This document shows positions 1 through 8,576 of a DNA stretch of 64,000 nt, in pieces. Position 1 is the stretch's first letter; each line of letters opens with the position of its first letter. The notes below the pieces were generated by a model that did no database searches, was not told the DNA's origin, and worked only from the letters and a program-made list of their open reading frames with translations. Source of the DNA: Tsukamurella spumae (GTDB lineage: Bacteria; Actinomycetota; Actinomycetes; Mycobacteriales; Mycobacteriaceae); the NCBI RefSeq assembly GCF_012396015.1, contig NZ_JAAXOQ010000004.1, forward strand, positions 1 to 64,000, in the 5' to 3' direction. The translations under genes and the position numbers were made by a program.

Positions 1-1
1 G

Positions 2-97
2 AGCCCGGTGCACGCCGAGCGGATCTACTACGATCGACACCAGGCCACCGAAACGGTGCCTACCCTGCCTGACCAGCTGGTCCAGGTAGCCAACTGA
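2..97 (+). CDS. C-terminal end of an unidentified gene (partial)
   Basis: An open frame enters from the left edge and stops at TGA 95-97, giving a 31-residue tail that ends LPDQLVQVAN. The frame is uninterrupted and its composition looks coding. No domain can be recognised from so short a piece. It converges on the truncated recombinase-associated gene whose stop lies 28 bases further on, so a recombination joint may lie near here. A transposase or integrase tail is possible given the surroundings, but this is a guess. Confidence 0.4.
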   Translation, partial: SPVHAERIYYDRHQATETVPTLPDQLVQVAN

Positions 98-124
98 GAG
101 ATCCTCCGGGAAACCCGGGGTGGT

Positions 125-580
125 TCAGATCAGGGCGCGGCGCAGGCCGGCGTTGGGGGTCCAGTCGCCGCGGCCGATCTTGGTTGCGGCGACGAACCGG
201 ACTTCGTCGGCGGCCGCCGCTGGGATGCGGCGGAAGTCGACGACCTGCGTGGTGGCGGGCCGTCCACGGGGCACGCCGACGGGCAGAGCGCTGGTGGTGG
301 CCCAGGCGTCAAAGTCGGCGGGCTGTCCAGCGCGGAACCACTGGAAGTAGTGGGCATAGCACAGCCCCGAGGTGGCGGCTGCGCGTCCACCGGGGCCGCC
401 GAGCCAGTACCGCTCGCCGTCGCAGTCGGAGACGGCGCACGGGTCGGTGGCGGCGCGGCGGCGGTCGCCGGCGATGTCGACGACCGGCCACGTCGATGCG
501 CACCAAGGCCCGTCCGGCACCTGCAGAGCGGGGACGCCGCGGGGCCCGGACCGGGCGCGCTCGCCGTTACCGCGCGCCAT
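125..580 (-). CDS. Zinc-ribbon protein, probably truncated second recombinase of the integrase module
   Basis: This 151-residue protein starts at ATG 578-580 inside the end of the integrase gene (14-base overlap), so it is translationally coupled to it. It contains a Cys48-x4-Cys53-x20-Cys74-x2-His77 arrangement followed by Tyr/Phe/Trp-rich sequence, typical of a small zinc ribbon. From memory of two- and three-gene tyrosine-recombinase modules (Tn554-like TnpA/TnpB), the gene coupled behind the first recombinase is often a long second recombinase opening with such a ribbon. Here the frame ends after 151 residues with no recombinase core. I therefore read it as a truncated second recombinase, though a complete small accessory protein cannot be excluded. 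Confidence 0.5.
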   Translation of the reverse strand: MARGNGERARSGPRGVPALQVPDGPWCASTWPVVDIAGDRRRAATDPCAVSDCDGERYWLGGPGGRAAATSGLCYAHYFQWFRAGQPADFDAWATTSALPVGVPRGRPATTQVVDFRRIPAAAADEVRFVAATKIGRGDWTPNAGLRRALI

Positions 581-1691
581 CGCCGTCTCCCTTCAGTCGG
601 TACTGCTGCGGTTCTCGCCAGACCAGATGCTCGGTGGTGCGGAGCTTTTCGGCGAGGTCGTCGCTGGCGAGGTGAATGTAGACGTCGGCGCTGGCCGAAT
701 GGGATTGGCCGAGGCGGGCAGCGATCTCGGCCGCGGTCCATCCGGCTTTGGCCAGGGCGGTGGCGTGGGTGTGGCGGAGCATGTGCGGGTTGAGGTCGTC
801 GATCCCGGCGGCGGCGCCGATCCGTTCGATGAGCTGGTAGGCGTTGGAGTAGGTCATCGGACCACCGACGGGTGGGCGTGAGAGGTTGACGAACACGTAA
901 TCGCTGTCGACGTGGGCGATCTCACCGAGCAGGTACGCGGCATACAGGTCGAAGAACCGCCGCGGAGCCTCGACGATGAATTGGGTCTTCTGCTTTGATA
1001 GCGCCCCGTTGGCGTTGTCGTCACGCCGGCGGATCATCACCTGCCTGCGCATCGGGTTCAAGTCGCCGTGGCGCAGGCCGAGCGCTTGGCCTACCCGCAG
1101 GCCCAGGTCGTACTGCGCCGACAGCAGCAGTCGGTCACGGGTGGTCGACGCCGCGGCGAGCAGCTTGGCGAAGTCGGTCTCGAAGTCGATGACCTGCACG
1201 GTCTCTGCCGACTGCCGGTCGGGCCGGGCCAGGCGGGAGACTTCGCGCGGACGGCGGTGTTCGAGGTGCGCAAGGAAGCTGTGCGCGCGCCGCGGCAGCT
1301 TCGACGGGTTGCGGGTCAGTACCAGATCCTGCGGTCCCCGGCCCTCGACGCGGTGGAACTCGTAAAACTCCCGCACCGCGGCGCTGACCGCTTTCACCGT
1401 GCCGGGTGCACGGCCCCCGCACCGCGACGGCAGCGGCGGCAGTCCAGCGGTGAGAACGGCGACGAAGTCACAAAGCTGCCGGAAATCCAGCTCATCCCAA
1501 ACGATTCCCCGCGCAGCCAGCCAACGATAGAACTGACTCAGGTGCCGCGCGTACGAGCGGACGGTGTTCTGAGAACGTCCGATCGCCCGCTGCCAATGCA
1601 GGAACTGCTCGATCTCGAGCACCGGCAAACCCTGTTGGTCGACGACGGTCCACGACCGGACCCCGTGGACCGTGACCGGGGCGGCCCTCAT
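567..1691 (-). CDS. Tyrosine recombinase / phage-type integrase
   Basis: This 374-residue protein is a site-specific recombinase that cuts and rejoins DNA through a tyrosine. A SAM-like core-binding domain covers roughly residues 22-115. The catalytic domain has Arg199 (LGLRVGQALGL), a Lys near 233-235, His303 and Arg306 (HMLRHT), His331 and the nucleophile Tyr338 (ADVYIH), so the active site looks complete. Length is usual for the family. Its ATG at 1689-1691 overlaps the stop of the upstream gene (ATGA, 1688-1691), and its end overlaps the next gene by 14 bases. The three genes therefore form one coupled unit. It is the likely recombinase of the genomic island that fills the left part of the window, although it lies about 14 kb from the tRNA attachment site. 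Confidence 0.9.
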   Translation of the reverse strand: MRAAPVTVHGVRSWTVVDQQGLPVLEIEQFLHWQRAIGRSQNTVRSYARHLSQFYRWLAARGIVWDELDFRQLCDFVAVLTAGLPPLPSRCGGRAPGTVKAVSAAVREFYEFHRVEGRGPQDLVLTRNPSKLPRRAHSFLAHLEHRRPREVSRLARPDRQSAETVQVIDFETDFAKLLAAASTTRDRLLLSAQYDLGLRVGQALGLRHGDLNPMRRQVMIRRRDDNANGALSKQKTQFIVEAPRRFFDLYAAYLLGEIAHVDSDYVFVNLSRPPVGGPMTYSNAYQLIERIGAAAGIDDLNPHMLRHTHATALAKAGWTAAEIAARLGQSHSASADVYIHLASDDLAEKLRTTEHLVWREPQQYRLKGDGDGAR

Positions 1692-2416
1692 CGCTGGTCC
1701 TCGAGGCCGTCGGCGCGGCGCGGCCGGCGGGTCGTGATGTCAGTGCGCCGACGCTGCTGTTCGTCACGCACATCGATGACCACGTCATCGGCGATCGCGG
1801 CGTCGGCGATCGACGCAGCGGGCAGCCGCCCGGGCAGCCAGCGCACGTCCCGCTTGCGCCACGCGGCGTACCTCTGCTGCACCTGGTCCATCGGGATCTC
1901 GAACCGTTCCCACTGCACCCCGGGGGCGCTGACCCAGATCCGCCGCACGTGCGAATCGGTCGCCGCGTCGTAGTCCCAGGTCAGCTCGCAGTGCGTGGGA
2001 TCGCCCACCAGCTGCAGAGTCTGCGAGTCCTGCTTGATGAAGGCCTTGCGCCGAGTGTTGGTGCCCTCCATCTCCTTGTGATGGATCGCCAGGTAAGTAC
2101 GGCCGTGACTACTCACCTCGGACCACTGATACGGCCGCTTGACCAGGTGCCCGGGCGGGTGCATCCCCTGGGTGCTCAGCCACACGTTGGTGCCGGCGGA
2201 GACAAACGCCGCAACGTGACTACCCCGCAGCAGCGGCTGCAGCACCGTCCGCAAGTGCGCCGGCTGCCCCGCGGTCAGCGTGTTCCAGTGATCGACCGCG
2301 GCCAGCAGCAGCGCGCCGACGCCGATCGTCACCGGGCGCAGGATCCGCTGCGCCTCCTTCCGAGAAACCGCTCCCGCGTCGAGCGGGTTGATGTCGTCGT
2401 CCATGAGTGCCGTCAC
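1688..2416 (-). CDS. Hypothetical protein, first gene of the integrase operon
   Basis: A 242-residue protein of unknown function. The GTG start at 2414-2416 has a GGGAGA ribosome site seven bases upstream. Its stop overlaps the integrase start by four bases, so both are made from one message. The N-terminal third is mildly hydrophobic (VTIGVGALLLAAVDHW). The middle is polar with several Trp and His residues, and the last 25 residues are Arg-rich, as expected for a nucleic-acid-binding tail. There is no signal peptide or recognisable catalytic motif. Position suggests a recombination accessory or regulatory protein, which is inference only. Confidence 0.65.
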   Translation of the reverse strand: MTALMDDDINPLDAGAVSRKEAQRILRPVTIGVGALLLAAVDHWNTLTAGQPAHLRTVLQPLLRGSHVAAFVSAGTNVWLSTQGMHPPGHLVKRPYQWSEVSSHGRTYLAIHHKEMEGTNTRRKAFIKQDSQTLQLVGDPTHCELTWDYDAATDSHVRRIWVSAPGVQWERFEIPMDQVQQRYAAWRKRDVRWLPGRLPAASIADAAIADDVVIDVRDEQQRRRTDITTRRPRRADGLEDQR

Positions 2417-2506
2417 GATCTGTCTCCCATCGATGTAATTACTTGCATGGAATCTTGCCTAACGTGGTACAGTTCTCAGCAAGACAACACGCCGTGACCT
2501 GCAGAA

Positions 2507-2550
2507 TTGGCCAAACCGTCTCGCCTCGCTCTCGCGAGCGAGACGGACGT
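2507..2550. promoter_or_regulatory. Inverted repeat between divergent genes
   Basis: CCGTCTCGC (2516-2524) and GCGAGACGG (2538-2546) are perfect 9-base arms around a 13-base loop that itself contains CTCGCGAG. The element sits between the integrase operon and the divergent ImmA-like gene, which encodes a helix-turn-helix. An operator bound by that protein is plausible. A simple hairpin is the alternative. Confidence 0.35.
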
Positions 2551-2692
2551 CACATCAGTCACTTGCGTTTCGGATGGAGATAACCGCGTCGGGCAGAAAG
2601 TCGCAGTTCACACGGTGTTTCTGCGCAGATTTCGGCTGTTACCGCGATAGCGTGGAACGCAGGGATCGATCGAGGATATGGAGGCGATCTGG

Positions 2693-3793
2693 GTGACGGC
2701 ACTCTTCTCGCAGGCCGAGGCGAACCCGGTGATGGTTGCGCTGACACGACTGGCGCACGGCTGGTCGAAGAAGCGGCTCGCTGAGGAGGCCGGGATCTCC
2801 GGATCGCACGTCACCCGGGTCGAGGCTGGCGCTCTGCCGCTGGCAGGTAAGGCGCTCGACGATTACGCCCGGGCGTTGCAATGCCCGGTCGAGGCGCTGT
2901 GCGTCGCGTTCGAGCGCTCACCTGCGCAGGGCACGCACTTCCGCGCCAACGCCACCACAGCGGAGTGGAAACGTGACCGCGTCTGGGCGCGCGCCAACCT
3001 GGTCGCGATGCGGCTAGGCCGGGTCGTCGCCCACACCGATCTCGATCCGGAACTGGCGCTGCCCGATCTCGACCCCGGGGACTACGCCGCCGATCTCGGC
3101 GAAATCACGGTCGCGCAAGTCCTGCGCCGGCTCTGGCGCATCGCCGGCCCCATCCGGTCGATGACCGAACTGCTGGAAGCGGCCGGGGTCTTCGTCGTCG
3201 TCGAGGACTTCCACGACCGCGAGATCGACGCGGTCACCCTACGCGCCACCGCGCATCACCCGCACCTGGTGTACGTCAACGCCGCACTACCGCCGGACCG
3301 GATGCGCATGACCCTCGCGCACGAACTCGGGCACCTGGTGATGGATGCGATGACCCTGGTCAGCCCCACCGAAACCGAGCGACGGGCAAATGTCTTCGCC
3401 GCCGAGTTCCTCGCCCCGGTCGACGACATCGGCCCGGCGCTGGACCGGGTCTCGACCCGGACCGTGCACGAGCTCGACGAGCTGCGCCTGGACTGGGGCG
3501 TGAGCGAGTCCTCGCTCGTTGTCCGAGCACGCGAGCGCGGCGTGCTCTCCGACCGGCAGTACCGGGCGATGTTCCGACTACTCAACGAAACCGGCCGGAT
3601 GTACGGCACCCGGCCCGGTGTCCCGACCGAGACACCCGAGCTCGCCCGCGATGTTCTCGCCCAGCTCGCCACCGACGGATACAGCACCACCGAGCTCGAC
3701 GCCCTGACACTGCTCACCGCCGAGAACCGCACCAGCCTGTTCGGCGCACCCGAGGGTGCCACCGCCGGCAGCCGTCACCTGACCGTCGTCTAA
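2693..3793 (+). CDS. XRE helix-turn-helix protein with ImmA/IrrE metallopeptidase domain
   Basis: A 366-residue fusion of a DNA-binding domain and a zinc peptidase, as used to control mobile elements by cleaving or sensing a repressor. Residues about 14-65 form a Cro/cI-type helix-turn-helix (KKRLAEEAGISGSHVTRVEAG). The peptidase motif His210-Glu-Leu-Gly-His214 lies in TLAHELGHLV, followed by the ImmA-type signature with ANVFAAEFLAP. I chose GTG 2693 because GGAGG lies eight bases upstream. An in-frame ATG at 2678 has no such site. Twelve bases at this start are identical to those at the start of the divergent gene at 2416. Its place beside the integrase suggests control of the island. Function is by family resemblance. 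Confidence 0.85.
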   Translation: MTALFSQAEANPVMVALTRLAHGWSKKRLAEEAGISGSHVTRVEAGALPLAGKALDDYARALQCPVEALCVAFERSPAQGTHFRANATTAEWKRDRVWARANLVAMRLGRVVAHTDLDPELALPDLDPGDYAADLGEITVAQVLRRLWRIAGPIRSMTELLEAAGVFVVVEDFHDREIDAVTLRATAHHPHLVYVNAALPPDRMRMTLAHELGHLVMDAMTLVSPTETERRANVFAAEFLAPVDDIGPALDRVSTRTVHELDELRLDWGVSESSLVVRARERGVLSDRQYRAMFRLLNETGRMYGTRPGVPTETPELARDVLAQLATDGYSTTELDALTLLTAENRTSLFGAPEGATAGSRHLTVV

Positions 3794-3813
3794 CAGCGCG
3801 GGGGACGCCAGGG

Positions 3814-4161
3814 ATGTCACGGTGGGGCTGGAACAGCAAGGACGCGGTCAAAGACCACCACTGGCGCGTCCCGCACGGGTCGAACAAGGCAGTGCAGGCC
3901 AAAGAGCAGGACGACGCCGCAGGCGGCCGCCACAACCGTGCCATCCGCACCGCACCGAACGCGCTGGGGCGGGTGGTCCTCCGGTGCCAGTACCGGCGCC
4001 TGTACGCGGAGCTGCGGTGGACCGATGCGACGAGGAAGCACGCCGAGTACCTCGGCGAGATGACCTGGCACAGCCGCGCCGACAACCTCGCCGCCGCCTG
4101 GCGCGAAGCACACGCCCGCGGTCTTACGACCAAGTCCTGCGACCGTCATCCAGTTATTTAA
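3814..4161 (+). CDS. Hypothetical protein
   Basis: A 115-residue basic protein starting at ATG 3814 with a GGGGGA ribosome site upstream, 20 bases after the ImmA-like gene and probably co-transcribed with it. It contains many Arg, His and Trp residues and no cysteine pair or membrane segment. The high charge suggests nucleic-acid contact. I do not recognise a family. It may be a small island accessory factor. Confidence 0.55.
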   Translation: MSRWGWNSKDAVKDHHWRVPHGSNKAVQAKEQDDAAGGRHNRAIRTAPNALGRVVLRCQYRRLYAELRWTDATRKHAEYLGEMTWHSRADNLAAAWREAHARGLTTKSCDRHPVI

Positions 4162-4269
4162 TCTGTCGATCTTACGGTGTGCGTTATCAGATAGCGAGCT
4201 GGGTGTGGGGCCGACGGGCCGCGTGCCGACCGTTATGTTTCGTCGTCATGCGGGCGCAGTGGATTCGGG

Positions 4270-7200
4270 TCACCCGTGTTTGCCTGGCCACCAGCTCGCT
4301 GGTCCGGCCAGGGTGGCGATTGCGGGTACGACGATCGTTCGGACGACGAAGGTGTCGAGGAGTAGTCCGACACCGATGATGAGGCCGACCTGGGTCATGA
4401 TGGCGATCGAGCCGACCATCAGTCCGAACATGCTTGCCGCGAAGATGAGGCCGGCGGAGGTGATGACGGAGCCGGTGTTGGTGACGGTTCGTAGGACTCC
4501 GATGCGAATGCTGCGGTGGGATTCCTCACGCAGCCTGGAGATCAACAGCATGTTGTAGTCGGCGCCGACGGCGACGAGCACGATGAACGCGAGAAGCGGT
4601 ACAGGCCAGGCAATCTCGGTGCGAAGGATGCATTGGAAGATCACCACCCCCACGCCGAGGGCTGCAGCGTAGTTCAGGATAACGGTTCCCAGCAGGTAAA
4701 GCGGTGCAATGAGCGCTCGGAGTAGTGCGATCAGGATGATGCCGACGATGATGAGGGTGGCCAGGGCGAGTAGCCGGAAATCGTGGCTGAGCAGGCGTTG
4801 CAGGTCGGCGTTGATGGCGGGGAATCCCGCTAGCGACACCGATGCGTTCTGCAGGGCGGTGTTGGGTCTCGCTGTCTGGGCTGCGGTGGTGATGGCGTTG
4901 GTGAGTTCAATCGCCTGGCTGCTGTAGGGATCGGCGTCGGTTTGGATGGCATAGCGCACTGTCCGCCCGTCTGGAGAGACGAATTGTGCAGCAACGTCGG
5001 AAAACTTTTGGTTGACGAACGCGTCAGGCGGTAGGTAGAAACCCGTGGCGGCGTCCGAGCCGCGGGTTTCGCGGGCGGTGGTCTGTAGTTGCGCGGCAAG
5101 GGTGGCCATCCCGGCGAACTGTTGCAGGTTGCTGTCGACGAGTGCGGCGACTCCCCCGGCAATCGCGCGGGAGCCAGCAGCGAGTTGACTCACCCCGTTC
5201 TGAAGCTGGGCGAGTTGTGCGGGGAGGTCGCGCGCGGTGACAGCACCCAGCGTTGTGTCCAATGTGTCCACTGCGGCGGTGAGTTGCGCGGTGATGGTGG
5301 TGATGGGTGTGCCGAGGTTGCCCAGTTGCCCGGAGAGAGCGCCGATTTGGAGGAGGAAGTTGGAATCCCGCAGTGTGCCCAGGGTCCGGAGTTGCTGTTG
5401 GACGGCGGCGCACTGAGGGATCGGGGCGCACCAGGGAGCGTTGTCGAGCAAGGGCCGCACGGCGGTCACGAGACTCAAGGCGTCGGATGCCTGCCTTGCC
5501 GCGGTGGCCAATTGCGGTGCCTGCCCAATGAGTTGGTCGAGTGCGGGTGCGGTTGTGCGGAGTTGACCGAGCAGTGGTCGGTATTGCTGGATCTGTTGTC
5601 CCGCGGTCGTGGCCTGGTCGAGAATTCGCAACAGCGGTGTCAGGTTGGCGCGGATCTGGCTGTCGAGCGTGGCAAGGCCGGTCGCGAGTTGGTCGGCGCC
5701 ATCTCGAAGTTGGAACAGGTCGCCAGTGCGTGATCGGCCGTCACTGACTGCCGCGGCGAGTCGGTCACCGATCTGTCCGTTCTGCCACGACAGCTGGGCT
5801 TGTTCGAGGCGGCTGCCGGTGGGTCGGGTCACGCCGACAACCCGGGTCACTCCCGGGACTTGCGCGACGCGTGATGCCAGGTCGTCGAGGTCAGCCAGCC
5901 CTTTCGCGGTACGCATGTCGTTCGGGGATTGGATCACGAGGAATTCCGGGACGGTAGTGTTGGTCGGGAAGTGCCGGTCGAGCAGTGCGTAACCCTCGTT
6001 ACTGTCAGTGGTGGCGGGTTGTCCGCTGCGGTCGTCGTAGGTGATGGTGATGCCCAACGCCACTGCGCCGAGGGCGAGCAGAGCGACGAGTGTCATAGCC
6101 AGTAGCGAGGCGGGGCGCCGTACGACGAGTACCGCGATGCGGTTCCAGTAGCGCCGCGTCAGGTCCGCGCGGGGTGCACCCCACCCGAGGTGGGAGGCGG
6201 CGTGCAGGACCGGCGGTAGCAGGGTGACCGTGGCGAGGAACCCGATGATGATCGCGATCGCACATGCCGGCCCGAGAGTGGAGAAGACGCTCAGTTTTCC
6301 GAACACCATCGCCAGGAACGCCAGGGCGACGGTTGCGGCGGAGGCGAGGATGACGCGCCCGATCGTAGCGGTGGCGTCGATGAGCGCAGGTGCGTGCTCG
6401 GCGCCCGACCGTAATCGCTCGTGGTAGCGGCTGATGAAGAAGACCGTGTAGTCGACGCCGGCACCGAGCAGGATCACCGTCATGAACGCGACGGTGAACT
6501 GTGAAACGGGCATTCCGAACTCGCCCAACGCTGACACCACACCGCGACCCACCCCGAGGCTGATCCCGATCACCAGCAGGGGTACGAGCGCGGTGAACAG
6601 CGACCGGTAGACCACCAGCAGGATGAACGCGATCAGCAGAACCGTGGCCATGGTGATCACCACAAGGTCCTTTTCGGCCGTGACGATCTGATCGCTGAAG
6701 GTGGCGGTGGGCCCGGTGACGTGTACGGTTGTACCGGTGCCGGAGAACGAATGATAGGCGAGGTCGCGCACGGAATCCAAGGCGCGAGTCGCGGCGGGGC
6801 CGCCCAGCGTTCCGGTCAGCCCCACCGGCAGGTACCAGGCCGTCCCGTCGCGGCTCACCGCCTGCGACGCCGTCGTCGGATCCCCCACCAGGTCACGGAC
6901 GGAAGCGACATCGGCGGTGGCGCCACGAAGTTTCTGAACAAGCTCGTCGTAGCGTACGCGCACCGTCGGGGTGAGGCCGCCACGGTTCTCCATGGCGATG
7001 AAAACCGTTGTCTTGGCGCCTTTCTCCCCGAACGCCGTACCCATCCGGTCGAAAGCCTGAAATGACGGCACTCCCGCAGGGATCGGATCGACCGATTGTT
7101 GGCGCACGACTGTCTCGAGCTGCGGGAACGCCAGCGCCAGCACCACACCCACCGCGAGCCACGCGCCGACGACGACAACCTTGTGCGCTAGCGCGTACCG

Positions 7201-7284
7201 AGCCACCCGCGCAAGCGTGGCGCTGTATTCCGCGCGTTCTGACCGCGCGCCAGCCGATCGCCGGTGCACCACCATCAACACCAC
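4270..7284 (-). CDS. MMPL/RND-family membrane exporter
   Basis: A 1004-residue inner-membrane transporter of the MmpL type, proton-driven exporters of lipids and hydrophobic compounds. One transmembrane segment follows the N-terminus (VVVVGAWLAVGVVLALAF). Then come a periplasmic loop, a five-helix MMPL block at roughly 185-365, a long second periplasmic region at about 400-790 rich in Gln and Leu (coiled-coil-like), and a second membrane block to the C-terminus. The length matches full MmpL proteins. No MmpS partner is adjacent. It is read from the same strand as the upstream TetR gene, and a perfect palindrome lies 32-48 bases before its start. Regulation by that TetR protein is likely. The substrate cannot be told from sequence. 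Confidence 0.9.
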   Translation of the reverse strand: MVLMVVHRRSAGARSERAEYSATLARVARYALAHKVVVVGAWLAVGVVLALAFPQLETVVRQQSVDPIPAGVPSFQAFDRMGTAFGEKGAKTTVFIAMENRGGLTPTVRVRYDELVQKLRGATADVASVRDLVGDPTTASQAVSRDGTAWYLPVGLTGTLGGPAATRALDSVRDLAYHSFSGTGTTVHVTGPTATFSDQIVTAEKDLVVITMATVLLIAFILLVVYRSLFTALVPLLVIGISLGVGRGVVSALGEFGMPVSQFTVAFMTVILLGAGVDYTVFFISRYHERLRSGAEHAPALIDATATIGRVILASAATVALAFLAMVFGKLSVFSTLGPACAIAIIIGFLATVTLLPPVLHAASHLGWGAPRADLTRRYWNRIAVLVVRRPASLLAMTLVALLALGAVALGITITYDDRSGQPATTDSNEGYALLDRHFPTNTTVPEFLVIQSPNDMRTAKGLADLDDLASRVAQVPGVTRVVGVTRPTGSRLEQAQLSWQNGQIGDRLAAAVSDGRSRTGDLFQLRDGADQLATGLATLDSQIRANLTPLLRILDQATTAGQQIQQYRPLLGQLRTTAPALDQLIGQAPQLATAARQASDALSLVTAVRPLLDNAPWCAPIPQCAAVQQQLRTLGTLRDSNFLLQIGALSGQLGNLGTPITTITAQLTAAVDTLDTTLGAVTARDLPAQLAQLQNGVSQLAAGSRAIAGGVAALVDSNLQQFAGMATLAAQLQTTARETRGSDAATGFYLPPDAFVNQKFSDVAAQFVSPDGRTVRYAIQTDADPYSSQAIELTNAITTAAQTARPNTALQNASVSLAGFPAINADLQRLLSHDFRLLALATLIIVGIILIALLRALIAPLYLLGTVILNYAAALGVGVVIFQCILRTEIAWPVPLLAFIVLVAVGADYNMLLISRLREESHRSIRIGVLRTVTNTGSVITSAGLIFAASMFGLMVGSIAIMTQVGLIIGVGLLLDTFVVRTIVVPAIATLAGPASWWPGKHG

Positions 7285-7315
7285 TCCTGCCGAAACGGAA
7301 CTACCTGGATCGGTA

Positions 7316-7332
7316 CGCTACATGATGTAGCG
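7316..7332. promoter_or_regulatory. Palindrome upstream of the MMPL gene, probable TetR operator
   Basis: CGCTACAT-G-ATGTAGCG is a perfect inverted repeat with 8-base arms, placed 32 bases before the MMPL start codon. Its half-sites share CGCTAC/GTAGCG with a second palindrome at 8052-8066 upstream of the TetR gene. This is the pattern expected for autoregulated TetR operators. Confidence 0.55.
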
Positions 7333-7386
7333 AAAAGCGGTGGCGCGGTCGCTCGTCTTCGGACTCGGCGTGGACCGTGCGAGCGG

Positions 7387-8001
7387 TCAGGGCATGCGGC
7401 GATGCGCCGTCAGGAAGTCGTCGACGATGCGGCGGCGGTCATCGGCGTCGACGGCCCGGATGCCGGTGATTTTGGCGAAGATCAGCGGTCCGACGAGCTG
7501 GGTGATGGCCAGGGTCAGGTCGAAATCGTCGAGCTCGTCGACGGCACTGGCACTGGTGAGCAATCGGTCGAACGGTTCGCGGTAGTGATCGACCACCCGC
7601 GCACGCAGTGGGGCCAGGGCGTTGCTCTGCTCGCCGGCCCGTTCGGGCACCATCGCCAACCACGCGACCGTGGTGACCTGCAGCGGCGCCTGTTCGATGA
7701 CGTCCGCCTGACGATCCATCAACCGGATCAAGTCCTCGCGCACCGACCCCGAGAGTTCGTGGCGATCGGCCTGGGGCAGCAAACGCTCGAAGGCAGCGGC
7801 GACCAGGTCGGTGGTACTGCCAAAGTGCCGGTAGAGGGTTGTGCGGGCAACCCTGGACAAGCTGGTGACCGCCTCGACGGTGACAGCCTCCACTCCCCCT
7901 CTGCGCAGCAACACCGCCGTGGCGTCGAGTAGACGGTTCCTGGAACGAACCCGCCGCGGATCGACGTCGTCGAGGCCATCGATGCTCACCGCTACCCGCA
8001 T
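7387..8001 (-). CDS. TetR/AcrR-family transcriptional repressor
   Basis: About 204 residues from the ATG at 7999-8001, which follows an AG-rich ribosome site. Extension to a TTG at 8040 is possible. The N-terminal helix-turn-helix is clear (LLRRGGVEAVTVEAVTSLSRVARTTLYRHFGSTTDL in pieces at about residues 30-65), followed by a helical ligand-binding domain. It precedes the MMPL exporter on the same strand and is divergent from the thioesterase gene. Palindromes with related half-sites lie on both sides of it. The simplest reading is a ligand-released repressor of the exporter, itself and perhaps the thioesterase. Confidence 0.88.
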   Translation of the reverse strand: MRVAVSIDGLDDVDPRRVRSRNRLLDATAVLLRRGGVEAVTVEAVTSLSRVARTTLYRHFGSTTDLVAAAFERLLPQADRHELSGSVREDLIRLMDRQADVIEQAPLQVTTVAWLAMVPERAGEQSNALAPLRARVVDHYREPFDRLLTSASAVDELDDFDLTLAITQLVGPLIFAKITGIRAVDADDRRRIVDDFLTAHRRMP

Positions 8002-8051
8002 TCTTCTCGCTGTTGGTCCACGTATGTGGCATCCTGCCAACGATACCGTCA

Positions 8052-8066
8052 GTAGCGGTCCGCTAC
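8052..8066. promoter_or_regulatory. Palindrome between tetR and thioesterase gene
   Basis: GTAGCGG-T-CCGCTAC is a perfect inverted repeat with 7-base arms in the divergent promoter region. It contains the same hexamer pair as the palindrome at 7316-7332, in opposite order. A TetR operator controlling both directions is likely. Confidence 0.45.
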
Positions 8067-8094
8067 CGGCACGAGCATCGATTCGAGGACTGTG

Positions 8095-8571
8095 ATGTCA
8101 GCACCCAGCAGACTGCCCGCGCACTCCCCATCGTGCATGGGCTGCGGGCCGGAAAATGCCAGCGGCCTGCAGCTCGAGGTCTACCGCGACGAGGACCGAG
8201 TCTTTGCAGATCACTCCTTCACCGAAAAGCATTCCGGTGGACCAGGTCTGGCGCATGGAGGGGCCATCTCGGCCGCGTGCGACGACATCATGGGATTTAC
8301 GCTGTGGATCGCCGGCACCCCGGCCGTCACGCGCACGTTGACGGTCAAGTACCGCCGACCGGTACCCCTCCACGTACCAGTACGCCTCACGGCGTGGATC
8401 GACGAGGACGCCGATCACACCCTGCACATCGGGGCGAGCGGGACCGTGGAGGGCGAGACCTACTTTTCCGCCACTAGCGAGTTCGTGAAAGTCGATCTCA
8501 CGCACTTCGCGCGCTACGCCGACACCTCCACGGTAGACAGCTTTTTCGTCAATTTCCTCCGCGCGGACTGA
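8095..8571 (+). CDS. PaaI-type hotdog-fold thioesterase
   Basis: A 158-residue single hotdog domain enzyme, expected to hydrolyse acyl-CoA thioesters in the cytoplasm. The family pattern is visible: an N-terminal CMGCGPENASGL stretch, the helix-capping GLAHGGAISAACDD motif and the strand TRTLTVKYRRPVP. The start is taken as ATG 8095 rather than the overlapping GTG at 8092. It is divergent from tetR and convergent with the AraC-type gene, whose end lies five bases away. A role in releasing fatty acids made by the nearby CYP153 system is conceivable, but the substrate is unknown. Confidence 0.85.
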   Translation: MSAPSRLPAHSPSCMGCGPENASGLQLEVYRDEDRVFADHSFTEKHSGGPGLAHGGAISAACDDIMGFTLWIAGTPAVTRTLTVKYRRPVPLHVPVRLTAWIDEDADHTLHIGASGTVEGETYFSATSEFVKVDLTHFARYADTSTVDSFFVNFLRAD

Positions 8572-8576
8572 CCTGC

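Noticed and set aside
2678-2692. Earlier ATG start of the ImmA-like gene
   Set aside because: It has no ribosome site. GTG 2693 has GGAGG at good spacing.
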